Assembly: GCA_950295325.1 (NCBI GenBank)
Contig: OX485804.1
Location: forward strand, 35,466,001 to 35,530,000
Length of the DNA stretch: 64,000 nucleotides
From: Polytrichum commune
Lineage: Eukaryota > Streptophyta > Polytrichopsida > Polytrichales > Polytrichaceae
Direction of reading: 5' to 3'
The translations under genes were made by a program, and so were the position numbers. Position 1 is the first letter of the stretch. Every line of letters starts with the position of its first letter. This document shows, piece by piece, positions 1 through 12,405 of this stretch. Under the pieces are notes generated by a model. That model was not told the DNA's origin. It was given only the letters and a program-made list of their open reading frames with translations, and made no database searches.

Positions 1-640
1 ATCACACGTTTCATATCCTAGGAGAAAGTGGGCTAGTCGAGAAGAAGTCTATGGGCGATGAAAGCAGGTTCTGGCTTCTGGTGAGGCCACGTTGCTTGTG
101 CTTTCTCGACCGTCGGATTTGACCGATGTAACCCTCCTCCCCTAATCTCCTCCGTTCCTGCCACCACTCATCCACTGCGTTGGAAAGAAGTAGCCATTTA
201 AAGACCCCTTCTACCTTGTAAGTTACCGTAACTCATGACCAATGTATCCTTTGATGCTCCATGCTCTCATGTCTTCTTCCTTCATCATTCTCATCGTTTG
301 CCATCATCAAGATGCGTTTTCATGATGCGAAAGTTGTTTGATTATGCGGCCGTGTTGAGACGTTCAACTATCCGTGTGGAAATGATATTATTGATTCTAT
401 ACCTACTTTGCCTCGTGCACCCAACAACTTGCAGGCATGTGACACTTCGGTAGTTGCCACAATGAGTGTGTTTCTTTTGGTGGCCATTCAAGGCCAAAAT
501 TGCGTAATAATTTCATTGCTTCCTTTCAACCTCGAGTGAAAAATTGCCAAGCGATAAGTTAAAGATAAAAGACATAGCTATATGCTTGCGTACAATAACC
601 GAAACGGGTCAATGTTTTTCATTAGCTAAATCTATTGTAC
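1..640. other. Gene-free flank
   Basis: I see no gene, RNA or clear element here. Short open frames exist but have no recognisable protein content, and stops are frequent in every frame. Confidence 0.5.
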
Positions 641-724
641 ATTATTATGTTGATTATATAATTTAGTGAGGGTTGGCTAATAGTGTGAGTGGGGAGTTAG
701 TGAAGGTGATATAGTATGAAACTA
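640..724 (+). mobile_element. Fragment of T1 TIR-element end
   Basis: The text from about 661 (atttagtgagggttggctaa and onward to gtgaaggtgat) matches the left end of the complete T1 element at 4543-4975. It lies directly against the next T1 copy, which begins at about 725. It looks like a solo end or a partly deleted tandem copy. Confidence 0.5.
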
Positions 725-2330
725 CAGTGATTATCCCATTTAGTATGTGTGGTATTAATTCCCGAAACATGCACTATGTTGTCAAATCTCAAAGTTAGTG
801 AGGGTTGAGATTTTTACTAAGTGATAATATATTCTTGAATACATGCTCGTTTACCATACATTTCAAGATAATCCGAGGAATAGTTTCAGAACACGAGTAA
901 GAAATCGATATATTTTTAGGGGTCGTTTTGGATTAAAGGATCGATTATTGAGCACTTGAAAGTAATGAAGACAGTTCCTCGTAAACCAAGAAAACAACCA
1001 AAAGCATTAATGCGTGTTCTAAGGTATATGTAGAGTGCATAATTTGTTTTGTTTTAAAGAGGCTTTTTCTTCTTGTTCTTTGTTTCAATGGGCACCACTC
1101 ACTCCTTAGGCATGTTCTAACATTTAGACACTAAAGAGAGCTTGCATTGAGAACTCCCAGCACTTTGACACTTTGGGCTCCCAAAACCCTAGATCTTATG
1201 ATGGCACTACTTTCATAGAGTAAGGAAGTTTAGTATCACCTTCACCCACGGGTAGGTCACTCTAAGGCATTTTTGTGCACCACGTGCGGCTGGGTTTTTT
1301 TTGTTTTGGGGCTATTTACCTTCAAGGGTTGAATTAAAGCCTCCCTATAATTACTTAAATTTCAAAAATGGCCCATTTGTTTGCACCCTTCCATTACTTA
1401 TATTGTCCAAGTCACTGCAATTTTTTGTACTCTATATTCCTTTTAAGTAATAAAAGCTAATCTACTTCCTAACGCATTGACGAGTGTTAAGGGAAACCAT
1501 GGAAACAAAGAAGGGTGCAAACAGTAATATCATTGCAAACAAAGTTATGAAGAAAACACATAGGAGACCATAGCAAACATACTAAACATACCTTCTAGGA
1601 TCCTTATCTTCAGCCCCTATATTAATTTTACAAAAACATAATGGCCCACATTTTATGTCCACTAACTTACTTATAATGGGATTGTCTACATTTAATGGCC
1701 CCTTCATTATTTGGAATTCCTTTATAATTTTTATTTCAAATGATTTTAATCCTCTCTATATTATGCCGCACGCACGGGTAGATCACTCTAAGGCATTTTT
1801 GTGCACCACGTGCGGCTGGGGGTTCTTTGTTTTGGGGCTATTTACTTTCAAGGGCTGAATTAAAGCCTCCCTATAATTACTTAAATTTCAAAAATGGCCC
1901 ATTTGTTTGCACCCTTCCATTACTTATATTGTCCAAGTCACTGCAATTTTATTTACTCTATATTCCTTTTAAGTAATTTTGGACAAACGGAAATCCCAAT
2001 TATCATCCATCCCCGTGAGTCCTAAACCCATTTACATACCATACTAAACATACCCTCTAGGATCCTTATCTTCAGCCCCTATATTAATTTTACAAAAAAA
2101 AAAAATGGCCCACGTTTTATGTCCATCTAACTTACTTATAATGGGATTGTCCACATTTAATGGCCCCTTCATTATTTGGAATTACTTTATAATTTTTATT
2201 TCAAATGATTTTAATCCTCTCTATATTATGCCGCACGTCGTTTTTAAAATGCACTAAGTGACCTACCCGTGCCTTCACCAATTTCCCACACGCACTATTA
2301 GCCCACCCTCACTAAATGGGGGTAATTAAA
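725..2330 (-). mobile_element. T1 family TIR element, interrupted by a hAT-like insertion
   Basis: The left terminus reads cagtgattatcccattta. The interior from 731 to about 1245 is the reverse complement of the T1 copy at 4543-4975, including gtagagtgcataatttgtt, the caccactcactc block and an aaaccctagatcttatg-like block. Similarity resumes after the hAT-like insertion as cacgcactattagcccaccctc and ends near 2330 in a decayed terminus. Roughly 890-1000 has no counterpart in the other copy and may be a further insertion. T1 has no coding capacity and its superfamily is not resolved. Confidence 0.65.
1247..2271. mobile_element. hAT-like non-autonomous element with 8-bp target duplication
   Basis: The termini are perfect 15-bp inverted repeats: cacgggtaggtcact at 1247-1261 and agtgacctacccgtg at 2257-2271. 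They are flanked by an identical 8-bp direct repeat, ccttcacc, at 1239-1246 and 2272-2279. An 8-bp duplication is typical of hAT (and P) superfamilies. The inside is a head-to-tail duplication: unit 1 is 1247-1772, and unit 2 starts at 1773 with a second copy of the terminus (one mismatch) and runs to about 2237. Each unit ends in ccgcacg. No transposase is present. A diverged relative of the second half lies at 50299-50430. Confidence 0.85.
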
Positions 2331-2336
2331 CGTAGT

Positions 2337-2450
2337 GCCACCATAAGGTCTAGGGTTTCGGGAGCCCAAAGTATCTCGTTGCTTGTTCATTTGGTTCTCT
2401 TGCTCGGTGGTTCTTCCACACTACTACAATATCATTTAACAACACCTATA
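2337..2450 (+). mobile_element. T1 fragment, opposite orientation
   Basis: The sequence gtagtgccaccataaggtct followed by agggtttcgggagcccaaagt matches T1 at about 4630-4670 in the same orientation. It is inverted relative to the T1 copy that ends just before it. Confidence 0.45.
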
Positions 2451-2458
2451 GAAATAAA

Positions 2459-2480
2459 AGTTGTTGTTGTTGTTGTTGAC
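2459..2480 (+). repeat. (GTT)n microsatellite
   Basis: A short run of GTT trinucleotides with no gene context. Confidence 0.8.
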
Positions 2481-4399
2481 ATAAGGTATTCTTGAGCATA
2501 CTAATGTCAAGTGTCAATGTTGTATACATTACTCAACTTGTAGACCCTTGTGTAACATAGGCATATACAACATAACATTATTAAAAATAATCACGCCAAG
2601 ATATTAGTAAGTGCACTTGAACGCCAAGTGTCATAAGGTGACTTTAATGATGAAGTTGTTGATCATTATTGTAACCTAGAAAATACGGTAAGTGACACTA
2701 TTATGCATGTGACACTAAATACCATAAATGGTGTAGTCCCACCCACCAACCTTAGCCTCTATGTGTGTCCATCCAGTATGCAATAAACCTCAAAAGAAAT
2801 TACTTCTTCATAGATCCCCCATAGATCCTTTTTTTTTTTTTTTGGTATGATGGGCATGGCCTTGCCTATGGGTGGGTTTATATTGAAGTCTTGGTCCAAG
2901 CAACTTGGGGCCCAAGACACACCTTAACCCTTTATTGAACCCGGGTGCTTTTAAATGAACTTGGGATTTTCATATTACCCATGATGTTAAGGGTAGTTCA
3001 ACCCACTCTCACCAACATTTTTTAATCAACCACATGTTTATGGAAATCAACTATGATATGGAGACATGGGAACAAATACCTCTTCATTTCTACAAAATTT
3101 GAGAAAACATAGTGATTGCAAAGTTGAAGTTGTCAAGTTTGGGGCAACCAATGAGATCTTGATTTTGAATTTGGATGACATGGTGGATGAAATCCTCGTA
3201 AGAAACATGCATGGTGATGTGAAACTAGAATACATATATGTGAGGACTTTAATTTTCAAATTTGGAGTTTGTATGTCATTCTAGAGGTGATCAAAGTTCA
3301 TTGACCAAATGACGAGTGTCTCTCATAATGAGTTTGAATGTCATTTTATTAGCAGAATTGGGTCAAAGTGATGCCCACACTACAAAAGATGGCTAAGCCT
3401 GACAATGGGCAACACCCACAAACAAGAAAACCCACTTCCTTATTCCAGTCTTAGTGGACTTCTACAAGCTTGGAAATCACTTCAAAGCATTGTTGTCCTT
3501 AAAAAATAACAAAATCGGATGAGACTTGCACCTATCTATTTTTTAATGCCCCCGCCGAAGACAATAACAACTCAATGGAAATCACTCCGGATTCCAGATT
3601 GGACCCAACCTTGACCATTGATTTCCCAAACTGGGAGGTCTTTAAGAAAAACATGAAGCCGCCCTAAAGTTGACAGGATAAGTGATTTTTCATATCTTGG
3701 ACCCAGACCCACCTCCACTGGGTGTAAGATCTCAGCCTATAGAATCACTAACTTTTGGAATTTCTTTGGTCTTGGACCCTAGTGTAAACCCACCCTAAAA
3801 GCGTGGTCAAAATGTGAAGAAAGATCCTCCAAAATATATATAAGCCCAACAAAGGTTCGACTAGTAATGGCCCTTTGTGACGGACAATAAATTTGGGAGG
3901 CTAGGGCGGAGCTCGTGAGGAGAGCCCCCCCCCCCCCCCATGAAAGTATAGGTAACCTACATGCTTCTTCCTTGCATGTCCCCATAAATGCCAATGTTAC
4001 ATCATACACCAAATGTATGGACGGGCTTTGTACCAAAGGACATGAGAGGCCATGTCCTCCCACATTATCTCCTTCAATGGCTTGTAAGGTACACGCCGGA
4101 CAAAGGCAAGGGACAACCATTTCATCCGCATTTATATAGGGACTCATAAGCACGCTCCGGCCCACGTGGCGGCGACAATTTAAGTTGAGGTCGCTTCAAT
4201 GGCACCAAGACCATGAAAAGGTTGAAGCGCCGAGCGTCGTATCATATATTGGTGAATTTTCAAATGAGTCTTGCTAGCAATTGATGAGCGGAATCCAACG
4301 CACTAAAGTATGTCTTATTTGAATTCCGTATGCAAAAGTTGTATGGGCTCAAAGTTGTGTATTGGTTGTGGATATTTTTTAGTCAACGATGTATGTAAA
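2481..4399. other. Gene-free stretch with diverged repeats and a C15 tract
   Basis: No supported gene. A gtgacactaaataccata end of the TTTAGTG-type repeats lies at about 2706. The text at about 3750-3800 (tttggtcttggaccctagtg, gtaaacccacc) is the reverse complement of a segment near 7935-7985, so it belongs to a dispersed repeat. A pure C tract of 15 lies at 3925-3939. The 128-codon minus-strand frame over 3779-4165 crosses this tract and shows no domain. Confidence 0.5.
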
Positions 4400-5188
4400 G
4401 TATGTGGGTGTTATTTGGTTACTCGTCTTAATCAGGACCCTATAGTTGATTGGTTTATAGTTAGGTGAGGATCTAAGAACAAACATCCTAAAGATGCATG
4501 TTTACAAGAGATTGGACTATGTCTTCATGTTTTTATAAACTACATTGATTATCCCATTTAGTGAGGGTGGACTAATAGTGCACGTGGGAAACTAGTGAAG
4601 GTGATCATAAATATCTTTATGCTATGACATTAGTGCCACCATAAGATCCAGGGTTTCAGGAGTCCAAAGTGTTAATATGCCGGAAACTCTCAATGCAAGC
4701 TCTCTTCGGTTACTTGGTGTTAGGAGATGCCTCGTGAGTGAGTGGTGCTCATTGAAAAGAAGGAGAAGCCACTTTGAGCTCTCCGAAACAAATTATGCAC
4801 TCTACAAACATCTTAGAGCATGCACTAAATTTCTTATAGTGTATGGCAAATGGGCATGTATTCATGAATTTAGTATCACTTAGTAAAAATGGCAGCCCGC
4901 ACTAATTTTGGAATTTGGCAAAATAACTCATGCTTCGGGAATTAGTACCACACGCACCGAATGGGATAATCAGTGTGAACCTCATTGGGAGGACCGTATA
5001 TATTCACTTTAGGAATCAACAAACCTACAATTCCCATGTTCATAGCTAAATCAAGGGAGGTCTCCTTTTCAATCAAATTTGTGTTGATTCTCATTGTAGA
5101 ATTGTTGATGCAACACAAGTTATGTTCTGTAAACCTAATCGGTAGAAGCTGGAGAACATGAAAAACGAACCAAATGACACCCACATAC
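4400..5188. mobile_element. H2 (PIF/Harbinger-like) MITE, split by a T1 insertion
   Basis: The left TIR is gtatgtgggtgttatttggt and the right TIR ends caaatgacacccacatacc followed by tta. The flanks 4400-4542 and 4976-5188 together correspond to the uninterrupted copy at 28251-28622, including the block ttgggaggaccgtatatatt and the block gatgcaacacaagttatgtt. The intervening 433 bp is a T1 element. The left TTA-type target site has decayed (taa then a). Confidence 0.75.
4543..4975 (+). mobile_element. Complete T1 TIR element nested in H2
   Basis: The left end cattgattatcccattta and the right end gaatgggataatcagtg are inverted repeats; one pair in the first 13 differs. The element is 433 bp, non-coding, and interrupts an H2 copy. 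I could not assign an unambiguous target duplication. Other T1 ends lie at 725 and at about 54186-54296. Confidence 0.7.
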
Positions 5189-8100
5189 CTTATTGGGCAA
5201 GGATTTGAGGTGTTGAGTTTGGCTGGAATGTTGGTTGTCCATCAACTTTGAATGACCTTATGCTAAGATGGAATTTCACCAAAGCAAGAAAGGAACTAAG
5301 ATATGAGTGTCTATAACAAACACTTCCAACTTAACATACATGTTTAGTTGCTGGGTGGAATTGTGAGCTATCTCATATGTTTAGCAAATGTGAATCATGA
5401 AGATTGTTGTTTCAAGTGTCAAAATCGGAATTGAGATGCAAACTTATAGGAGTCAAAGGAAGAAAAAAAGCTTTCTCTTTATGTATTCACATAAGCCTTC
5501 CCAATTGTATAAACTACTAAACTTGGAATGGTAACCTTACTTTGAGCATATAGTCCAATCTCATCATTAGACATATCTTTTTAGCATCTATTTGTAATTA
5601 CAAGCCTTGTCATATACCACTCACCTATAGGCTTCTACATAAGACAGGTGTTCAATTAAGTCCTATATACCTTAGGTTTCACCCAAGATTGTTAACAATA
5701 CATGTTTAATGTATATGGCTTTTATGTGCTCACTTTCAATAATCAAGCACATGTATTTGAGTGGTATATGGCGAGGCCTGTTGATATGGATGGACACCAA
5801 AAAGACACGTGTCATGTTGAGATTTGACTATATGCTCCCTATGCAATCAAAACATAAACACCATTCTCACGTCTGTTATTGAAGAAGAAGAGCTCCGGTC
5901 TCCGAAGAAGACCGGAGTGAATAGAGTGTATGTTCGTAAAAAAACATCCTTGGCCACACCCTAGGGCAATGGCATTAGATGTAAAACTACTTCACCCTTT
6001 GCAAGAAGTAGACATTACATTAGTGACTCATAGCCGTTACCAGTAACCGGTAGTATGTGACCGTTATTAGCGGAGATCATTCAATATCATGGCACTACTA
6101 CAAGGGAAGAGGTATAACTGGTTGTAAGTTTGTTTCTTTGGTTATGACATGCCTTGTAGCTTTGTGATAGGTTGTCAATTCTCTAGCCGTCGTTTACGAA
6201 CAAGTATCGAATGTGCATATTGTATGACGATTATATTGATTTGTTTGAATGTGTTTTTGATTTTCATGACAAGGAGTTTAAGTTTTGTTTTCAATTTTTT
6301 CATTGATGGGATGTGTGTTATGGCTCTTGCACCCACAACTAAGACCATAGGTGGACAATTGTTGACATAATTGAGAGGGCCTCTATGATTTGATGCTAAA
6401 TGGTCACATTGTATGTGGAGTTGGATGTGCCAACCACATGACCATGCACTTTAGGTATTATTCAACATCATTGACAATATATGAATCATCGCTTAGAATT
6501 TGTGGAAGTCATGTTAGGGGGTCTAGGTACAAAGACCTAATCTTGATAGGTTTACAACCGATTTATCCCTTTGTAATCTTACGATGCTAGTTTGGGACAA
6601 AATTATTGCTAATTATGGGATATATATATATATAGACACACACACACTTGAGCTATAAAAGGTTTTCATTGTTTACATTTTCATTTTGCATGGTTGCCAT
6701 GTATTATTAGCCCTGATTCAACAAGGGCTCAGGCTTTCTGATGTTTATGTAAACTTATTCTTCTTATGGTACATATATATCTGAGTGGTGTGGTGTTAAG
6801 TTAGATCTAAGAGCGTAACCCAAGAAGCCACGTGTTAAAAATAGATTGGTCTATGTGCAAACAAATTTATGAATCATTGAAGACTCAATAGTCAAGGAAT
6901 TCGGGGGGACTTGGGCAGTCATTTAGAGAATCAACACACATGCAATTTTAATAATCTTAACTAAATCAAGAAAGGTATGATTTCTGATGATGCTTTAATA
7001 TAGATTTTGCAAATGTAACACAAGTTTTGTTGCTCAAATCTAATTGGTAGAAGTTGGTGAACACCCACATTCCTCATATGAAAAGACTTTGGCGATAACG
7101 AGTCTTCCATAGGTTGAGCGCAACTTCATCTCAAGTGGGTCCCATTAGACTAAATTGAAGGGCTATGATGTCATTTTCAGAGCCAAAGTAAGTTTTAAGC
7201 AATTATAAAACCCTATAAGTAAATAGAAGTTCAATGTGTTTTTGCCTTCCCAATGAACGTGTTCACCACACCAGAGGATTTGCTACACTAACTACGGAAA
7301 TTGTGCAATCTTGCCACATACTCCCGGCCATTGATGTATGTGGTCACTCTTTTTTATATAAGTTGAGTGGCATATGGCAAGGTTTTGTAGTTGAGAGCAA
7401 ACACCAAAAGAATACGTGGTCCAATGTGATAAAATAGATATAAAAAAATGTTATTCTAACCTCTTAAAAGTCTTGCATCTCAACTCCAATTTTGAATTTT
7501 GAAACGATGGTTTCCACTAATTGCCAATCCAATTCAAAGGCCAAAATTATATGTGGAGTTGGAAGTGCCCATAATAGGGATATGCACCTTAACTCGGACA
7601 TGGTCATCGGTGAGCCGCATTTCATGAAATAGTCACGAGTAGTTGCGATCCGTGCTTGTACTTAGGTACGATTTAGAAGCATGGGTGTGAGTGCATGGCC
7701 ACACTTGGTCTAATACGGTGGCCTTAAGGCGTTCCTAGTGCAAAGCGTGAGCTTCGCATAAGTTTTTAGATGTGCAAACTTGCATCTTTATCAAAGTTGA
7801 ATAAACTATATTTTTTAGCTTGATGAGAGCTTGGGATACCGAACATTGTACTTAATGCCAAGAAGCGACAACATATTGAGTCAAAGCCGACGTTGAATGC
7901 AAGAGTGATGTAGGGTACTTAGAACGTATGTTTTGGGTAGGTTTACACTAGGGTGCAAGACCAAAGAAACTTCAAAATTGAGCTTTCTTATTGGTCAAGA
8001 GCAAAATTTGGACCCAAAGATTCTACACTAGGGACTTAGGTCAAAGTTTGAAAGAAAATGAAGTGGAATAAATGTGGCACTGCTTTCATACCAAAATCTT

Positions 8101-8359
8101 GGTAGTTCTAACTCGAGAATATCTTACTTTTAATTGAGAAACCAATTTTCAAGCTTGGGTTCAATCTTGAGTTCGATAACTATAGTAAGGTATCCCCTAT
8201 TATTATGGGTTGCCATATGATGTTACATGTTGTTCTAACTTCTTATTGAAAATGCATATTTTACTAAGTATGTTGCATCATGTTCCTTGATATGCATGCT
8301 AACTACTTGTGTGGGTGCAGGAACCGTCAAGTACACAACTCCATTACCCTACATAGGTT
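5189..8359. other. Repeat mosaic without genes
   Basis: Diverged H2-like segments recur at about 5750-5850, 6780-7110 and 7350-7440. They are recognisable by 'agtggtatatggcgaggcctg', 'gacaccaaaaagacacgtgt' and equivalents. The stretch 7930-8050 is a dispersed repeat seen inverted at about 3750-3800. No open frame here has a recognisable domain. Confidence 0.45.
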
Positions 8360-8640
8360 TAAGTGAAGTGATTCAAAACTATATCCTAACTTTGAATTTT
8401 GTGAAGGAAAAAATCATAATTTTTTTTTAAAACACGTCGATCTACAAATCCAAGGAATTTATGTTGACAAAAATGATTTCAAGAAAAGTTAACATATTTT
8501 AGAAGACGGTGCAAGTATATATTGTGAACACGTAGTTGTCTAAATTTTGTTTAAAACATCATAGAATGACATAAAATTGATATTTTTCTACAAGTTTTCT
8601 ACTGATACCCTTAAGTTTATAACGAATTCACGGAATCTGG
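8360..8640 (+). repeat. Dispersed repeat, inverted copy at 27360-27660
   Basis: The order of blocks (caaaactatatcctaacttt, gtcgatctacaaatccaagg, gacggtgcaagtatatattg, gtctaaattttgtttaaaac, ctacaagttttctactgat) is found in reverse complement at 27360-27660. The shared order over about 280 bp shows common descent, probably from a transposon. No coding sequence is visible. Confidence 0.6.
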
Positions 8641-9499
8641 AAAAAAACCTAACTCCATAGTATTTAAGGTCATGAAATCTACGTCCAAAACTAGAATTGG
8701 CCATTACCTTTTGAGCAGTACTTTTAATGATAAGTTTTGAAGGTCTCATGTTCATATTCTATATTTGAGTACCCAACACAACAATGAAAGGCGCCACGGA
8801 AAACAAAATCCAATTCAAACTACAATTTGCTACCACTTTTAGGCATTGGACCAAAAACACTACGGTTTTCGTACACTGAAGCATTTTTTTCATGCTTGCT
8901 CCCATGTAATATGGCAAAAAATGATATCCTTGTCAAAAAGTTGTAGCAACGTCTAAATCATATGATAACCCGCACTAAGAGGTGATACTATTTAAGCTTC
9001 CATTAGAAATAAAATGCCCATATATTTTGGACAAGGAAAGATCACATCTATAATAAGGAAATTCAATGTAAGACGGTTTTATTTTGGCCGACGACCTAAG
9101 CGTTCATCAATTCATTTTCTAATATAGAACTATTTGTAGCATTGAGTTGCATGCATGATTTTCCTCTATACCTCATGAAACTCATGAAGCACTCACATCT
9201 CAAGAGGGACTTTGACACTAGGGTCACTTCAAGATTATGCTTGCGAATTTCCGTCAATCCTTAGTACATATATATCATACAACCAATCCTTTGTAATTTT
9301 GATCACTTTTCAAAGCATCACTTCTAACTGCATAAAAGGAGGATGTAGTTAAATTTTGCAATTTTAGGTTGTGTGATCCTTGAATGGTGCCTCACAACAC
9401 CTCTTTTATATGAGTTCTATAGAAGCCTTGGAATTTTGTGTCACGTTCTAGAAAATACTACATTACCAAGGGTCCTCATTTGTAATTGGGATAGAAGAA
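8641..9499. other. No gene seen
   Basis: AT-rich sequence without supported features. Confidence 0.4.
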
Positions 9500-10080
9500 A
9501 CAAGAAACAAAAATAAAAATATGGACGAATTGTTTCTTGTTGGTTCATTTAACCATGTGAAGTATGGGGAGTGAACGCCACTTGCATGTGAACTTGAACC
9601 AACATGTAGATAATTTCATGTAGGGAGTAAGCGTAAGTGAAATGACTCCCAAGTAGCTTACTCATTGCAACCTAAAATAAGTCGCATTCTTAAATTTTGA
9701 AAACAAATTATTTTGCATGGAAATGTAGGCACAAAGTTGGGCGATTACAGTGTTGAACATGATGTTGTTTTCAAAGAATGCTTTGACACCAATATATCCT
9801 ATGTGTACTCAGGTTTATCTAGAGCAGTTAAGTGGTGTAATGAAATAGTTAAAAGCTTAAATGCTACATGCTTGAGAAATGGAAGGCAATTGTGTGCACA
9901 TACATATGAGAGGAACCTTCTTCAATCTCCTTTGCATTGCTAAGCACACTTAGAAGTTTGCACTTGACCCATGAGGTAGGGAGGACTTCACTTTTATCAT
10001 ATTGTGATTCCTTATTTACTCCCTTTTGAAAAATTGTTTTTGGCACAGGAGAGGGAAAATACAGTAAATAGTCTTGTTAC
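9500..10080 (+). repeat. Dispersed repeat shared with 27880-28230
   Basis: Both places share, in the same order, an acaagaaacaaaaat-like block, a ttggttcatt(t)aaccatgt block, gaaccaacatgtagata, gcgactcccaagtag (gaatgactcccaagtag here), a gcacaagtttgcatttgagcc-like block and ggcacaggagaggg. The short frames over this region are inside the repeat and are not credible genes. Confidence 0.55.
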
Positions 10081-12234
10081 TGTGGGTGGAAAATTAGCAT
10101 AGAAGTAATTAACGTGGGCCACTCAATTGTGTAGTCGGAGTGAAAATAACGTCAGTTCAAGACCTTGGGTCTTCCCTTTACTATGCTTCAAGAGTTCCAA
10201 CCAACACCTTGCATAATATTTAAATAGTCACGTTACATCAAAAGTAGCATGACATGAAAATTTACTGACATGAAAATTTATGCACGTCAATTTTCTAGAA
10301 AAAAAAATCATGCCCCATAATAATTTTATATTGGAGATTTGGCATGGATTGAAGACAAACATGGGATCTAGAAGATTATCGTGCCCTAAATTGAGACGAC
10401 TTTAGAATGAAGTGTGAGTGAATCAAGCTTTGAGGGGACCCAACAACCAAGATTACGACAATACTAGGATAAATAGGCATCTAAAACAAATGGGGAGGAA
10501 AGTACGGTAAAAACGCCTAGTTCTATCAATGACCTCAATCTTGACACCTACTTTTCTTCCAAAGTGGAGAACTATGTACTTCAACATGAATACCAATTGT
10601 GTTATTATAAGGACTAAAAACAAAAGGGGATTGTAAGATCGACCACATAGATGCGAAAATTTGACTTTTAAGCGCACACATGAAGAGGACGCGAGGTATT
10701 AGCTGAAATGTAAAGAATGAGGAAGCATAGCTTATATCTTGCTCCTCTTCATGTGTACGATGAAAAAATAAATTATTAAGAGGTCATGTGACCACACGAC
10801 ACGAGTTCGCGGTTGTTTTAACCAATGAATGGTCGATTTAACAATCCCCAAACTGAATTTGTTGAAAGAGACAAAATGTCAAAGATCAGCACTGCCACAA
10901 CCGACTTTGGGGAGGCATGTGTGACTAGGAAGGGTAGATTGAGGTTTTAGGCTTGAAACATTTCTATGGAAATTGAACACGCTCATATTCATGTGATTTT
11001 AATGTCCTTGTGCTCATAACAAAACTCCTAATCCAAATAAAAAATGGACGATTTGTATGAGTTAGGTAAGGGACCACACTGCCCAAAATGGTGTCTATGA
11101 TAGGCGCTTCTACCTCATGTTAGAGTTATCATACAAAGATCGGTCTCCGACACAAGACAAGCTAATGAGTTCTTGATAGAAAAGTATGGTAAAACAAGCC
11201 ACAAAAGGTAGACAAACCTTTATCAATTCCTTTTATTATTTAGACATCTCTATTTGACCGGTATGTGGTTTGGTATGACTCCAAAAATGGATTCTAGAAA
11301 GACGTTTGTGTGAATTGCATGCTATTATATGACAACCATTCTAGACTCAATAGCCAACAAATTGGGGAAGACCTAGAGTAGACAGACCTATTTATGTTAA
11401 CTTAAGCAATTTCACATAAGTGTAGTATATGTGTGATATTGAGGGGATTTTTCACAAGTCTGGAAATTGATATCACAACGTTCAACAAAAAGAATCACAA
11501 TTTATTTCCAAGTTTAAAAATTACTATAAATTTTCAAAGGCAAGATTCTCTACCAACCACATTCACAACATAGGTCGACCTATTTCCAATAACTAGGAGG
11601 CGGAAACTTGAGTACAATTAATGCCCTTTTGACTTACTTTTTCCATCACGCCAAATGTGATGGCAACATGTGTGATTCTCATGACTTTTTCTATCATGTT
11701 AGAAAGTGATAGCTACATGTGTGGAAGTTCACGACTTTAGGGGAATCTATGTATTAAGGTTGGGGGGTTATCAAAATTTGGTTTGTCTACTCTATACAAC
11801 CATTGAATGAGCACGAGAATCGTCACTTTGACAATGCATAAGATAGTCACATGAACTCTGAAAACTATAGTAGAGGCTTCTATTCTTGATCAAAACCCCA
11901 TCGGCAATCTATAGAGTATTGTAATTCCGTTCATGTTGGGATTCAATTTCGATCAGGCCGAAACCAATAGTGCCATGACACATATCCTGGTTTTGAATTC
12001 TAATGTGAGAAGGAATGAGTGGTTTACACGAGCAGTTCCGATAGACTCCAAATATTGATCATATGTCCGGGCCAACTTTTGACTTCAAAAATTCACAATA
12101 ATTTCAATTTAAGGAATAAAACTACCAAAAAATTTGCACCGCCTTATACTTCTCCAAACCTAGGGTAAAATTTCTTAAGTGATTGGTTATGGAGGCATGT
12201 ACTTTATGAGGAAAGTGACTACAACCTCGATATG
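10081..12234. other. No gene seen
   Basis: Nothing supportable. A weak H2-like segment may lie near 11265-11350. Confidence 0.4.
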
Positions 12235-12250
12235 GATTTGCTAACCATCT

Positions 12251-12389
12251 TTTTCTTTTTTTCTTTTTTTCAAGAAAGAGAAGGCTGACAGGCCAGCGCC
12301 AAAGCACAGGAGGCAGTTCACCACCTGGCAAGTTTTCCATCAAGTAGAGAGGAGATTTCATAGCCGGGATTCGAACCGCCAACCTCTTA
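12251..12389 (-). mobile_element. 5'-truncated tRNA-derived SINE with 16-bp target duplication
   Basis: Read on the minus strand, the element starts next to ggttggcggttcgaatcccg. This contains a perfect RNA polymerase III B box (ggttcgaatcc). It continues through tgaaatctcctctctacttg and ends in an A-rich tail (gaaaaaaagaaaaaaagaaa). It is flanked by identical 16-bp direct repeats, gatttgctaaccatct, at 12235-12250 and 12390-12405, the signature of LINE-assisted retroposition. Compared with the copies at 31074 and 62572, the first ~70 bp including the A-box region are missing. Confidence 0.85.
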
Positions 12390-12405
12390 GATTTGCTAAC
12401 CATCT

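Noticed and set aside
3779-4165. 128-codon minus frame with Cys residues
   Set aside because: It spans a C15 tract and has no family match by eye. The neighbouring plus frame covers the same DNA equally well.
12360-12400. Possible tRNA gene because of a perfect B box
   Set aside because: There is no acceptor stem or A box at the right distance. The 16-bp target duplication and A-rich tail show a truncated SINE.
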